DNA from: Balanoglossus misakiensis
Taxonomy: Eukaryota > Hemichordata
Direction: 5' to 3'
DNA: 64,000 bases
Assembly: GCA_040954595.2 (NCBI GenBank)
Contig: CM082598.2
Location: 248,001 to 312,000, forward strand
Shown: in pieces, positions 25,479 to 36,448 of the stretch
How the letters are laid out: each line of letters starts with the position of its first letter
Position numbering within the stretch: position 1 is the stretch's first letter
The notes under the pieces: generated by a model
What the model saw: only the letters and a program-made list of their open reading frames with translations
The model's database searches: none
What the model was told of the DNA's origin: nothing
Made by a program: the position numbers and the translations under genes

Positions 25479-28400
25479 ATGAATCCATCACGCCTAAGGA
25501 ACATTGAAGATGGTTCAGAAAATGATCGACATGAGATGGTGTTGTTGTCAGAGACGCATAATGTTCTGACTCAAACAACAGTCAACGAAATCAACCAAAA
25601 TGATGATTCAGTGGAGAAAGACCAAGTCATGGGAAGAACCCAAATCAAAATCGATCAGAGTGATGGTTCTTGGAGCAAAGAAAACATCGGGCAATCTGTT
25701 GAAGTGACTTATGCTGTTGATGACATCCCTCCATGGTATGCATGCTTATTATTTGGTTTTCAGGTAAGCATAGAAAGTGAAGAGTCAGGTGTCATCTTTA
25801 CGTTTGCTGATTCATGGCTGTCATGTTCGCTTAGAAGGCACACTGCTGGTGACTCAAGAAAATTTTCCACCCTGCAGTCAAATGTATAGGGCTGACAAAT
25901 TGACTCAAAACGTTTAAACATTACGCTTGTTAAAGGGCACACTGGTGAATATATCGTTTGTAATAATTTGTTAATATTCTATAATTGTTTTAAAAGCAAC
26001 AAATGACTATGTTCGGCGGTGTGATAACCATGCCCTTTCTGGCTGCTCAGATGCTCTGTGTGTCAGATGATGTTATTATTACTGGGAGAATCTTCAGTAC
26101 CGCAACTCTCATGATTTCTGTGGCAACCTTTCTACAAACCACCTTTGGTGTCAGGTTGGTACACACCAGTAAACGTTTATACATACCTCAACTGCCATGA
26201 AAATGTATGATTAAGAGCTGGAGACGATGAGAGTAAAGCAAAATGGCAGATGGCTTTATGCTGGCATGAAATACTTGGGAGATATTTATGAATTCCAGGG
26301 TACGGAAAAAGCATGAGTGATTGCCAAGATTTGCCCACAAAAAGAACTATAATTTCACCAGTGTACACTTTTACATGTTCATCGTGGAACGTGGAAATAA
26401 TGCATGGTATATCAGGGAGACAGAATTTATGGTAAAGTATTATTTATAGTTGGCAGATATCCAGGGTAAAGTGCTTGGGGATTAATTTAGAGAGACATGC
26501 ATGCTGCTTGCATACATGATTTATACAAACATTTATGTTCTATTGTGATCAATTTGATCTTGTTTATTTTCCTATTTTTATTAATTACACAGATTGCCCA
26601 TCCTTCAAGGGCCATCTCCAAGTTTATATTTCCCTGCGCTGGTATTTCTATCACTTCCCCCTTGGAAATGTCCTACAGAATCCGGTATGTGTAATACTAA
26701 ATCAGAGCTTAGTACATACAATGTAATTGATTTCAAGACATGGTGCTGTTTCATTTGTTATTTTGCCTTTAGATGATTGCTACTGAGTGAATTAATGTTT
26801 GCAATTAACACTTTGCTTCAGCTATTAGCCCCCTGACTAGTTTTTCCAAGAGTTTAGCACTGCATTATTGGTGCTGCGATGTATACTACAAGCATGCTTT
26901 AGAAATTTGAGCAAGTGCACGCACATGCTGCACATGAAAAAATGGAGACTCAGCCAATAGTTACTGTGTATACACGTTTACCAGCAGATCTCGAGCTGAA
27001 CAGCAATTTCAGCACCAATGAAACTGAGGTTGATTGGAAAGACAGGATGAGAGAGGTAAAGATACTACTTATCATTCAAATCTAACGTACTGGAGAGACA
27101 GACTTGGTGATGGAAGACATTCAACTGTATTACACAAAGAACAATTACAGTTATGTCTTACCTCTTCGTTGTTTAGCTTTGGTTCTTGATATGTTACCCA
27201 AGTTATTTTCTCTGTCTTATTCTCAAAGGTCCAGGGTGCTCTGATCATAGCAGCATCCTTTGAGTTTTTACTTGGCATAACTGGAGCTATAGGTCTCTTG
27301 TTGCGGTTCATTGGTCCGTTGACTGTCGCACCGATTATTGTAATGATTGGTCTTGGGATGTACGAAATAGCAGCCATTTTCGCCAGTCAACACTGGGGCA
27401 TCGCATTTCTGTAAGTGACGTACAATATTTTACTTTATTATACTTGATGTTCATTAGCAGTGTTACAGAGAATGACAAACGCATAGAGAGAGAGACTTTG
27501 TCCCTTTAAAGTGTTTAAATTACAAACATGGTAACTTATAATAGAAGTGGTTTATAAACTTTAGACTTTATGAAAACTAACCTCATTGATTCTTCACAGC
27601 ACGGTGTGCCTGGTCGTATCTTTTTCACAATATCTCCGCAAAGTGCCACTGCCAATTCCTGTGTGGACAAGAGAAAAAGGATGTCATTTCAAATGGCCCA
27701 AAATCTTCGAACTTTTTCCTGTAAGTTTGTATTTCTTGATTGATGCTCTCCTTCCTTTCATAAGGATCGGAAACCAAGAGATTTTACGGGATTGAACTGT
27801 TGTACCAGTACATGTGTACATATATAAACTCCTGTACCAGGCTGTCTCAAATTAAAAGTAGTTCTGTCTAAACAACATCAAGGATGAATGAAGCAGCTTA
27901 CCAGTAGGATATTGCTTATGATGTAGTGGTTGTAGGATAATTGTGTTGCTATGGTCAATTCATCTTCATCCCCAAAAATTTACACAGACTCTTCAAGTTC
28001 AATAACCACTCTGTAAGAAAACATTTTATAGACCAGGTCTGTTTTATGTGACACATAAGACATAAGACAATGTTGAAATGTGAACACGTATTTGAACATT
28101 TGAACTTGTACAACGACTTGAAGTTGTGGATATCTTTTTCTCTCTCTCTCTCTCTCTCTCTTAAGTGCAAAATTACCAAGACAACCAATCTGTAAATGCT
28201 TGACACAAATGTTTTGATGTAACTTTGACTAATTTCAGGTGATTTTAAGCATTGGATTAGCCTGGCTCTTCTGTTACATCTTGACTGTGACCGATGTTTT
28301 CCCAGAAAACAGTGCAGCAAGAACCGACCTAAAGACATCAGCGGTCAACGAAGCACCATGGGTTATATTTCCCCTTCCTGGTCAGTGTCTTCCATTTGCC

Positions 28401-31400
28401 AATCAGATTCTTTAACCATGCTTTCTCTATTCATCATTCTTTTATGATTGTATTGAAATCTGTGTGAAACAAATGTGTAAAAAAAGTGCATTATTATGTA
28501 TAAAAAACACATGAACAGATACGAAACAGAACATCAGCAAACAAGGTAGCTTTCAAATTTGCAGAGGGAAGTTCCATTTCTGCCTACCAAAAGTGTGGAC
28601 GTACAGTGTATCATAGCCTTGTATATTTCTCACAAATTACTCACCTAATCATTATTTCTTCTTTTTTTTTCCCTTGATTTTCACACAAGGCCAATGGGGA
28701 ACACCTCGAGTAAGTGTGGCCTTGGTCCTTGGAATGTTATGTGGCATTATTGCCAGTATTGTGGAGTCAGTTGGTGATTACCACGCATGCGCTCGGTTCA
28801 GTGGAGCCCCACCACCACCACCCCATGCAGTAAACCGAGGAATATGCATGGAAGGATTTTGCTGCATTTTAGCAGGTCTCTGGGGTTCCGGTCTTGGAGT
28901 GACTTCATTTTCAGAAAACATTGGTGCCATTGCAATCACAAAGGTACATACGTAAAGTCCATTCAAATTAATTTTACATCAGAAATCAGGGGACAGGAAA
29001 ATGTGTTTGGTATTATAACATGCGTCCAAATTAGACAGGGTTCAGTTAAGACAGGTTTTACTGTATTGAGTAAAATCTTGCATTATCAGATTTAGCAGAT
29101 TTCACACAAATATAACTAATTCGTCTTAATTATAATGTAAACAAACAAATGATTCATAACTTTAATTTTTCACAATTGACATTATACACTTCTAGGTTGG
29201 AAGTCGACGCGTGATGCAGTGGACTGCATTGTTGTTGTTTATCTGTGCCGTATTTGGTAAATTTGGTGCGATATTAGCCACACTGCCACTACCAATCGTT
29301 GGTGGCGCTCTCATAGCAGTGTTTAGTGAGTTGCCTTGTTTATATTTTGGTGAAAAACACCATTTTATCATAATTGGCCAATTAAAATTTGCTTACAAGA
29401 TGATGATGATGTATGCCACAGCCGCAATGCATTGTTATTGTCAGGGGTACTATGTCTGCAATCAAATTCAATCAAACACGCTTTCTCAACTCCCTATTCA
29501 GCCATTTTCAAATCTTCGTTAAAACTTCTTATGGTTTAAGCTTTTTGGATAGGGAGATTTTTAATTTAAGGATTTTGCACATAATATAAGAACAAATAGA
29601 ATAACTACAGCTTACATTTTAATTTCTAATGAACTACTGTGCTAAATAAAATGTGACGAATTGATATTCCAGCTATCGTTCAGGTAATTAACTGAACAGT
29701 ACACTAATACTTTCTACAAAGTGCAAGTATTTTTCCAGTATTTCAGTTTCTTGTTCAATCCCTGGCCATTTGCTTTTCAAAACAGACTACAGGTAAATTT
29801 CCCAACTAATGTTGTTAACAACAGACTTAAATTCACTAGCAATTTGAAGTGTTTTTGTTATTAAATAGCGAGTTAAACAAGAAACCATTCGATTCACATA
29901 AAAACGCTGAAGTGAAATGGAATATTCTTGAAATATACTTAGACGAATGTAGATTTCAAGAAGTCACGGTTTACTCATCAGTAAACACTGTAGGTAAACT
30001 ATTGGTGGACTACAATTCTTACTAACCTTGGTCATACTGGTTGGAGTTTCCCGAAGGTATATTTTTCAGCAGAAAATGATGGGGGCCTCGGAACTCTGTA
30101 CTCATAACGCTGACCTAGGCAACCAAGCCATAGTGAGGTATTTGAGTCTGAGATATACTGTCACTGAACACCGAACACGTTTATATTGCACGGCGTCTGC
30201 TGTGAAATTAATAATTGTAGCATATGATAACTTACAGTTCCTAGGACGGAATAGCTGCGTTGGACTTTGCTTTATTTGGGGAGTTTGTGTTTATTTTTAG
30301 AAGCAACAATCGCACATGAAGAGCGAGATGTATACATGAGCACCACTAAACTGGTGAAAAATGTCAACATTTGTAAGAATATCTTTACCTTTCTGCAAGT
30401 TTTCGCTTGTTTCCTCGTAGACCGTCACCTTCGCCACCTTTCCTGCATTTTAGCAACTCTTTTGAACTCTTCTACCGTCAATTCTTCAGGATAACTGCCA
30501 CAGACGTGTAAGTTTTGGTGCAGATTGACCAAAATTTGCAGACGACAATTTTAGATGCTCATGAATATTTATATAAAAGTTCAACGTCCCCACAATCAAC
30601 TGCGGCTGTGACGTCATCGCTATCTCTACGCAAATGTATAAAATGGGTCTTTTTTCTTTTCTAAAATGCATATTAATAACTACAGTTTACCATTCCAGCA
30701 AATAAATTGATGTGCGTCCCGGAAAATAGAACATTCATCTTGGTACATGTTGTTACTTTTGTTTTATGCTGAAAATATTCGAGAGTGAAACGTGCCATAT
30801 ACAACCACCTGTCGATTTTCAGATGTGGTGTTTAATATCCTCGTTTTCGCCCTTTCGTAGGTATGATAATTTCGGTTGGTGTTCCCAACGTACAGTTTGT
30901 CAACATGAATTCATCCAGAAGTCTGTGTGTCTTTGGACTCTCTGTGTTTTGCGGGCTAATGATTCCAAACTGGGTGACTGCAAATGAAGATATGGTAAAA
31001 ACTGGTAAATAGCCTTTTTAACTAAATCAACCGGGCCACCCAAGAAACCATGTACCAACCAACCAATCAATCAATTAGACAATTTGAGTAGGGGACAAGT
31101 GACTGACGTTTTACAACAGCGAAAAGTCTTGTAATACTTGTTCAGTCGGTTTAGGGGCACGAACTTTGAAATCATATACGGGGACAGTTCCTAGGGAGAA
31201 ATACACACAATAATTATCACAAATTTGCTGATACTACAGTTTTGGTGTATGTCATGGAATGAATTTATTGCTTGTATTTTTGTTGAACAGGAAATGACGT
31301 CATAGATGACGTTGTACTGGTTCTGTTGAACACTGGAATGTTCGTTGCTGGGGTTATTGGTTTCGCCCTTGACAACACAATCCCTGGTAAGGAAAAAATT

Positions 31401-31849
31401 GCATTATATCAAACAAGACAAAATTAACAATACAGCAATTTTCCTGATTTTATATGTAGATGTATTGAATTGACTTTTAAAACAAAAGTATATTGAAAAT
31501 ACCATTTGAATGTTCCAATCCTAGTTTTTTAGTTAGAAGATATAATGTTAAGCGTTCAGTTAGCACCTATCTTACACTCCCTGTGCTATACTTTTATGGC
31601 AAAATTGTGTCTTGCATTAGCACATACGTTGCGTGGTAACAAGACATGATATTAATGTAAGATATCTTTATCTGTATAGGTACGGCTGACGAAAGAGGAT
31701 TAATACGTTTTCATGCAAACAAGTCATCTGTGGAGCACGTTGGTACAAGCAGCTATGATCTCCCCTGGTGTTCAAACAAGATACGTCAATACAAATGGTC
31801 TCGTTATGTTCCTGTCTGTCCAGGATTTTTAGAGAAGAAAGTAGTTTAA
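25479..31849 (+). CDS. SLC23A: SLC23 / nucleobase-ascorbate transporter (NAT) family
   Basis: Twelve exons give 1869 nt (622 aa): 25479-25763, 25997-26154, 26593-26684, 26961-27055, 27229-27410, 27600-27720, 28239-28380, 28690-28943, 29196-29325, 30861-31004, 31291-31386, 31680-31849. A hydrophilic N-terminus of about 80 residues precedes [14 protein letters not shown], the family's first membrane segment. Later family motifs are [11 protein letters not shown] (Glu384, the conserved transport-core acid), [16 protein letters not shown] (residues 433-446, NAT signature) and [10 protein letters not shown]. The C-terminus YVPVCPGF matches vertebrate SVCT. Length and the membrane-segment pattern fit a 14-span plasma-membrane symporter. 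Vertebrate SLC23A1/2 carry Na+ and ascorbate. Here the signature begins with Glu (residue 434) where ascorbate carriers have Pro, and Gln96 replaces the His of the GFQH motif, so nucleobase transport is at least as likely. Intron 9 (29326-30860) is the longest. Confidence 0.93.
28139..28162. repeat. CT microsatellite
   Basis: An uninterrupted CT run of about 12 copies, intronic in the SLC23 gene and about 75 bp before the acceptor of exon 28239. Confidence 0.9.
29021..29065. repeat. Fragment of a pogo-like element end
   Basis: GTCCAAATTAGACAGGGTTC followed by AGTTAAGACAGGTTTTACTG reads in reverse complement as a CAGTAAAACCTGTCTTAACT end, similar in style to the CAGTCAAACCTG end at 6628. Intronic. 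Confidence 0.4.
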
Positions 31850-32642
31850 TCCTTCACCATCAGGGTGTGATTCATATCCACTGTTTTCTCGGCAGCCTAT
31901 AGTCCATTGGCCATAGAAAAATGCCTCTGTGACAGTTTATTTTTATGACAAAAGTTTTCCCACGGATAAAGCTATGAATCTCACCAGGTGTGTTCAACAA
32001 CTGATCCGAACCAGCATTTAATTATAAGAGCAAATTCTTTCACTTTACCAAACAGTGCGATTTCAGGTATCAGATGTACGTGGGAGAGTTGAAATTAATC
32101 ACACACCCACAGAAACAGACAGTTATTGGCTCAATTTGTAGACATTCCGTCTAGAAACGCCACAAATATTAAAAATGAAATGAACAAAACCAGTAAGATG
32201 ATTTGCAATGAGTAACTTTATTCTTGCCCTTTATATAGATATCATTGAAATGAAATCGGACTATTTTGTTGGAGTAAAATCACTTCTCGAAACCAAAGAA
32301 TAGAACACGAAATGAATTAAAGAAATTGCCATGGACACACAGTTCTTCTGCTGTCGACGGCTGTCCGGGAATGCCAAATCGGTTGCCATGGTTGCTGACT
32401 AGGCCCAGTTGAGTTGCGGGCGATTGTCGAAACAACAATTATTGTCTGTAAAAGAAGAATATACAATCGATTATTTGTCATTTTAGACAACAAAATAATT
32501 TTATATTCCAAAATCCTAATTTGAAATTAAGATTGACAGTAATTGTTGAATAGAATAAAAATAGTGAAATCATCACCAATGCATAAAACGAACACGCATA
32601 ACATGTCTACAAATCTTTAACATCTTTTTCGTTCCATTGATT
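31850..32642. other. Spacer between SLC23 and C-type lectin 3' ends
   Basis: This holds the 3' UTRs of two convergent genes. I see no exon and no clear repeat in it. Confidence 0.5.
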
Positions 32643-33909
32643 CTACTCGCCTTCATATTCGCAGACATATCCTTTTTCTCTATGATTGACGTATTCATCG
32701 TCGAATGTTCCATTTCGGTTTCCTCTGAACCTGTAGAGGAAAACACGTTGTTTTAATTGTTTAAAAAAACTTCATAAGTTGATTAATATGATGTCTGCGG
32801 AATCCCTAAGTTGATTAATATGATGTCTTCAAAACATACATGCGGAAACAGCCAAACACCTTTCTGACACCATCAATACACCTGCCATTACAGAGCTACA
32901 TACTAAGAGGCCGTTTATCTTTACTGAGCATATCCCTTGCAGAAATCATTTTGCAATAAAATCTGTCTCCATGCACATACGAAAAGGGCAAACGTATAAT
33001 GTAATTAAAATTTGTTGTACAAACAAGTACAAACTATGAAAAGTAAAATGCATAAATGTGTCAATTACCAGAGCTGAACAGCTTGCTGACCATTAGCATC
33101 TTGTTTTGTATTGTCGTTTGGTTCACCGGCAGTCCATTCAAACCCACTGTCAGCACAGTAAGGTTCGCCATTAGCCCAGACGAAGTCACCATGGGGAGAT
33201 TCGCGTTTAAGACCAATGAAGAATCCTTTTCGTGTAATACAGGTGCTCCCATGAAGCCCATTGTCCATGATAAACTTAGTGATCATTTTGTGGAGTCTTC
33301 TAGTATGGAGAACAGCCAGTATACCACCGCCCTGAGCACATCTGGCCGCTGCCTTGTCGTACAGTGTCACGTTATCGTTAGTGACCACATCAGGTTGTTC
33401 ACAGAAGACGGAATATCTCTTGCAGGCGCACATGGACGCAGCTGTATGGAAAATAAGGTGAAAACTGCAATCAAACCTGTGTTATTGGCCACCTCTATAC
33501 AGTGGCAACCTAAGTCTTTTGTCTGAAAATCTGTCCCCGAGTAGGCTTTTGATCATTTTAGCAGGAATCAGACAAAAAAGTATACATACCAGGGCAGTAC
33601 TCTAGCTGTAAGGTTGAAAGAAAACACGTCAATATTAATTCGTGAAGAGTTAGTTGAACACAATATATTGATTCATTTGTGACGTTGAAAACGATGTACC
33701 TATCGAAAGTTAATCAGTTTTTATATTCAATTTTGAGACTTTCCGGGTTTGGTGGATGAAAATGGCTCCTATTTGCTAACAAATCTATTTACAAAAATCA
33801 CAGATGGTGACAACCATTTTTAATAAATAAACTTTTTGATACTGACCTGGACTGTCGACTCGGACAAATAAGCAAAGTAGCTGATCAGGATCGCCAACTT
33901 CAAAATCAT
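32643..33909 (-). CDS. Small secreted C-type lectin-like domain protein
   Basis: Four exons on the minus strand give 540 nt (179 aa): 33847-33909 (ATG at 33909), 33590-33605 (only 16 nt), 33069-33441, 32643-32730. Exon 1 encodes a signal peptide (MILKLAILISYFAYL). The rest is a single C-type lectin domain. Visible hallmarks are KRYSVFCEQ, AARCAQGGGILAVLHT, GFFIGLKRE, FVWANGEPYC, the EPND motif (mannose-type Ca2+ ligands in classical lectins) and the final GYVCEYEGE. The usual second disulfide Cys pair is absent: the 'C-V-L' position is Ala in QQAVQLW and the Cys after the WND region is also missing; WND itself reads FDDEY. Sugar binding is therefore uncertain. Invertebrate proteins of this size act in recognition or mucosal immunity, or as venom or skeletal proteins; context does not decide. 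Confidence 0.9.
32775..32832. repeat. Short direct repeat (about 21 bp x 2)
   Basis: TAAGTTGATTAATATGATGT occurs twice about 36 bp apart, just outside exon 32643-32730 in the lectin gene intron. Confidence 0.8.
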
Positions 33910-35512
33910 TTTGGAGCCTATTAAGTGAAACAAAAACGCGCCTAAATAAATCCTTTATGATTTATATTCGCAAACGTGCGGGAAGATGGCAAAAAGATAA
34001 AAATAAAACACTAAAAACGAAAGTTGCTCAAAAACACTAAAACCTGCAGATGGCAACCTACCTGTCTTTCTGTCACTTCTGTTTGTATATTTTCTTGACG
34101 ATGAGTCTTTCAGTGGTGGCTGAGAGAAGAAATGGTAGCTTTTATAGATATGCACACAAACGGGGGTGTCACTTTCAATGATTGATAGTGTATGTTAAGA
34201 CTAGACAGATGTTTATTTCTGGTACACTTATACTTCATATTGTATTACCCCCGGAGTGATTGTAACACACGGCTAAGAAAGATTTAGTGATTGACAAAGC
34301 GCCGTCTGGTGACAGACAAGATGTTTTCTATTGACCTTCGACCTTCTGCATGTGGTATTTCCGAAGATTCACCCATTCTTTCTTTTCGTGAATTCTCCAT
34401 GTGCTTAATTGTTTTATTTTACAAAATAAAAAGGTTATATCATGCTTTGACATTAAGTAGTGAAATGCCAGTCGAGAGCGATTTTGGACATGTCGTAGTC
34501 ACAAAACTTTTCATGTTTGTTAAAGATGTTAGTGTTTCGAAACCATATTTACTGTATTGTTTTCAAAAACAAGTACCACACATCTCTTGCTATGACAGAC
34601 AGTAAAAAATTGGCATGCAGACGGTACAGTCAGTTTGTGTCAAAAATGTACAGATGTTTATGAATACGTTTGAAATGACCCTAAGAAGAATGTCATTTAC
34701 CAGATGGTGAGATTTGATTCTTTGCTCAAATTCACATCCCCGAGGTTAAGATAAAGTCCATCAATTTCGCGAACAGATGTCGGTCTACTTTCCATGACGT
34801 CATAAGTACCAGATCTGATGAAGCAGTCAAAGCAAACTACACCCTCAACGCCTCGCCAATATACTTTGCAACTGCTTAAATTTGGCAAATTTCAACAGGT
34901 GGTTTTACTTTATTTCCGCCTTCCACGCTGAACATGTATCAAGAGCTCTCTGGCTGCAATAATAATTGTAGCGGGTGCTGCTAGGTTGACTGGTGTTCGC
35001 ATCCGCTACAATAGTCGTTCGAGGACGCCAGATCTCAAAGCCAATAGTGGTTAGTATACGAAAATACAAGTATATATTCCTGTGCGAAGTGAGAAGTAGT
35101 AACGATAAGACCTCCTTATTCTTATTATGGACAGGTATTCTTGATTTTATTTAAAATATTTGCGTGATAATGTGTTTAAAAGTAAATGTTCAAGACAATA
35201 AAAGGAGAAGATTATTAGATTTTTGTTTAAAATATTTTGGCTCTGTAATAATTTGGTAATAACTTATTTATCGGTTTTAATAATGATGATTGTCAGTCAG
35301 TGTATAAAGAATATAACACGTTTCAAATGGAAACCAATGACAGAAACTCTTTTAAAAGATATTTATAATAATCTCTAAACACGGTTGTTTCGAACAAAAA
35401 CTTCAAGTTGTCGATATCGCTGATGTTTGTCAAAACAAGGAAAAAATGATTGTCTTTTTTTTGAAATTGTATACACAGACAGGATGGCAAATATGGAGGC
35501 ATATATTCGTTG
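33910..35512. other. Spacer upstream of the lectin gene
   Basis: It contains the lectin 5' flank, a degenerate relative of the GCTGCAAT MITE at 34953-35020, and one possible orphan exon at 34701-34871 (minus) that I could not connect to a gene. The remainder is AT-rich with no clear signal. Confidence 0.4.
34953..35020. repeat. Degenerate relative of the 23897 MITE
   Basis: GCTGCAATAATAATTGTAGC at the left matches the 23897 end with a small insertion, and CCGCTACAATAGTCG lies at the right in inverted orientation. The middle is shorter and the right end is decayed. Confidence 0.45.
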
Positions 35513-36445
35513 TTAATGAACGTCCGACGATGGGTCGGCGACACTGTTTTGTACCGGTTCGTGGTGGTTGTATTCATCGGCGTTTTGTGGTTGCTGGTCA
35601 TCGCGTTTGACCGTCGAGTTTTCGGCGACTGTGTCCAACACCGCTTTCCTCGGGACGGCGCCGATTTTCTTTCCGTTGCTATCACGGGGGCCGCCTTTCG
35701 ATCTGGGCGTAGACTCTCCCGAGACCGAACGTCCATTCTGTTGTTCTGTGCCACCATCTTGCTGCAGACGGGGAAGCATTAAAGGGGCACAGGGTGCCGT
35801 TCTACCATGTATGTAGTGTTCTAACTGTATTGGACCGTTGATCTTACGGGAATGTAACCATTTCGTTCTGTTGTACAACTGAGTCGGAGATAACCCGCCA
35901 AATGTTACCCTGGTTACTTTTGGAAACATCGTTTTGATTGGATAATTCCTCGGCGTTGTCCTTATGACATTTCCCGGTCGGAAGTTCGTGATACTGGTGG
36001 CGCTTCTCTCTAATTTTGGCCGCCATGATTCTCGACCGCTCTTCGGTTTCATTCTTCCGGAGCCGTGTCTTGTAAACACCGTTGACTTTTCCCGTTGTCG
36101 CATCAAAGTATTAGTGGAGTACATACTGACTTCCCTGCGATAGTCGGGTTTCAAAGTGGCATTCTCTTTGAGTTGAATCCCGCTGGTGAGAGATTCCGAT
36201 AAATCTGTGATATCCTGTGCCCGACAGCGATCTGTAATGGCACGCAGAGTCTGTTGTCGTTTCCCCAGCCGTCTTTTATCGCAACTCTCTAAAATTCCGA
36301 ACACTCTTATTTTTTCCACCTCGCTTATCCTGCGTCCGTTTCGCGATTTATCGGCGACAGATTCGATGACAGAAATCTGGTCGTCATTGTCATGTGACTG
36401 TACAGCCGTGCTGAATGCTGCCTGTGTACTGACGTGTTCCGCCAT
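35513..36445 (-). CDS. Uncharacterised basic single-exon protein (310 aa)
   Basis: An uninterrupted 933-nt frame runs from ATG at 36445 to a stop ending at 35513, in a locally CG-rich stretch unlike the AT-rich flanks; both support a real gene. The protein is rich in Arg, Ser, Thr and Pro, with no signal peptide, membrane segment or recognisable fold. The best-ordered parts look like residues 40-110 (IRVFGILESCDKRRLGKRQQ onward, helical) and a central motif GGLSPTQLYNRTKWLHSRKI. The last 90 residues are low complexity and hydrophilic. The start codon lies in AAAGATGGCGG, a good initiation context and a YY1-type core. I do not recognise the family. It could be a nuclear or cytoskeletal accessory protein, but nothing here shows that. 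Confidence 0.75.
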   Translation of the reverse strand: MAEHVSTQAAFSTAVQSHDNDDQISVIESVADKSRNGRRISEVEKIRVFGILESCDKRRLGKRQQTLRAITDRCRAQDITDLSESLTSGIQLKENATLKPDYRREVSMYSTNTLMRQREKSTVFTRHGSGRMKPKSGRESWRPKLERSATSITNFRPGNVIRTTPRNYPIKTMFPKVTRVTFGGLSPTQLYNRTKWLHSRKINGPIQLEHYIHGRTAPCAPLMLPRLQQDGGTEQQNGRSVSGESTPRSKGGPRDSNGKKIGAVPRKAVLDTVAENSTVKRDDQQPQNADEYNHHEPVQNSVADPSSDVH

Positions 36446-36448
36446 CTT
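36439..36448 (-). promoter_or_regulatory. YY1-type motif overlapping the start codon
   Basis: On the minus strand AAGATGGCGG spans the ATG of the 310-aa gene. This decamer is the known YY1 core and in animal promoters is often placed just downstream of the transcription start, doubling as the initiation context. Confidence 0.5.

Noticed and set aside
34291-34605. 104-codon plus-strand frame
   Set aside because: It starts at TTG, has no domain or splice support and lies in the AT-rich 5' flank of the lectin gene.
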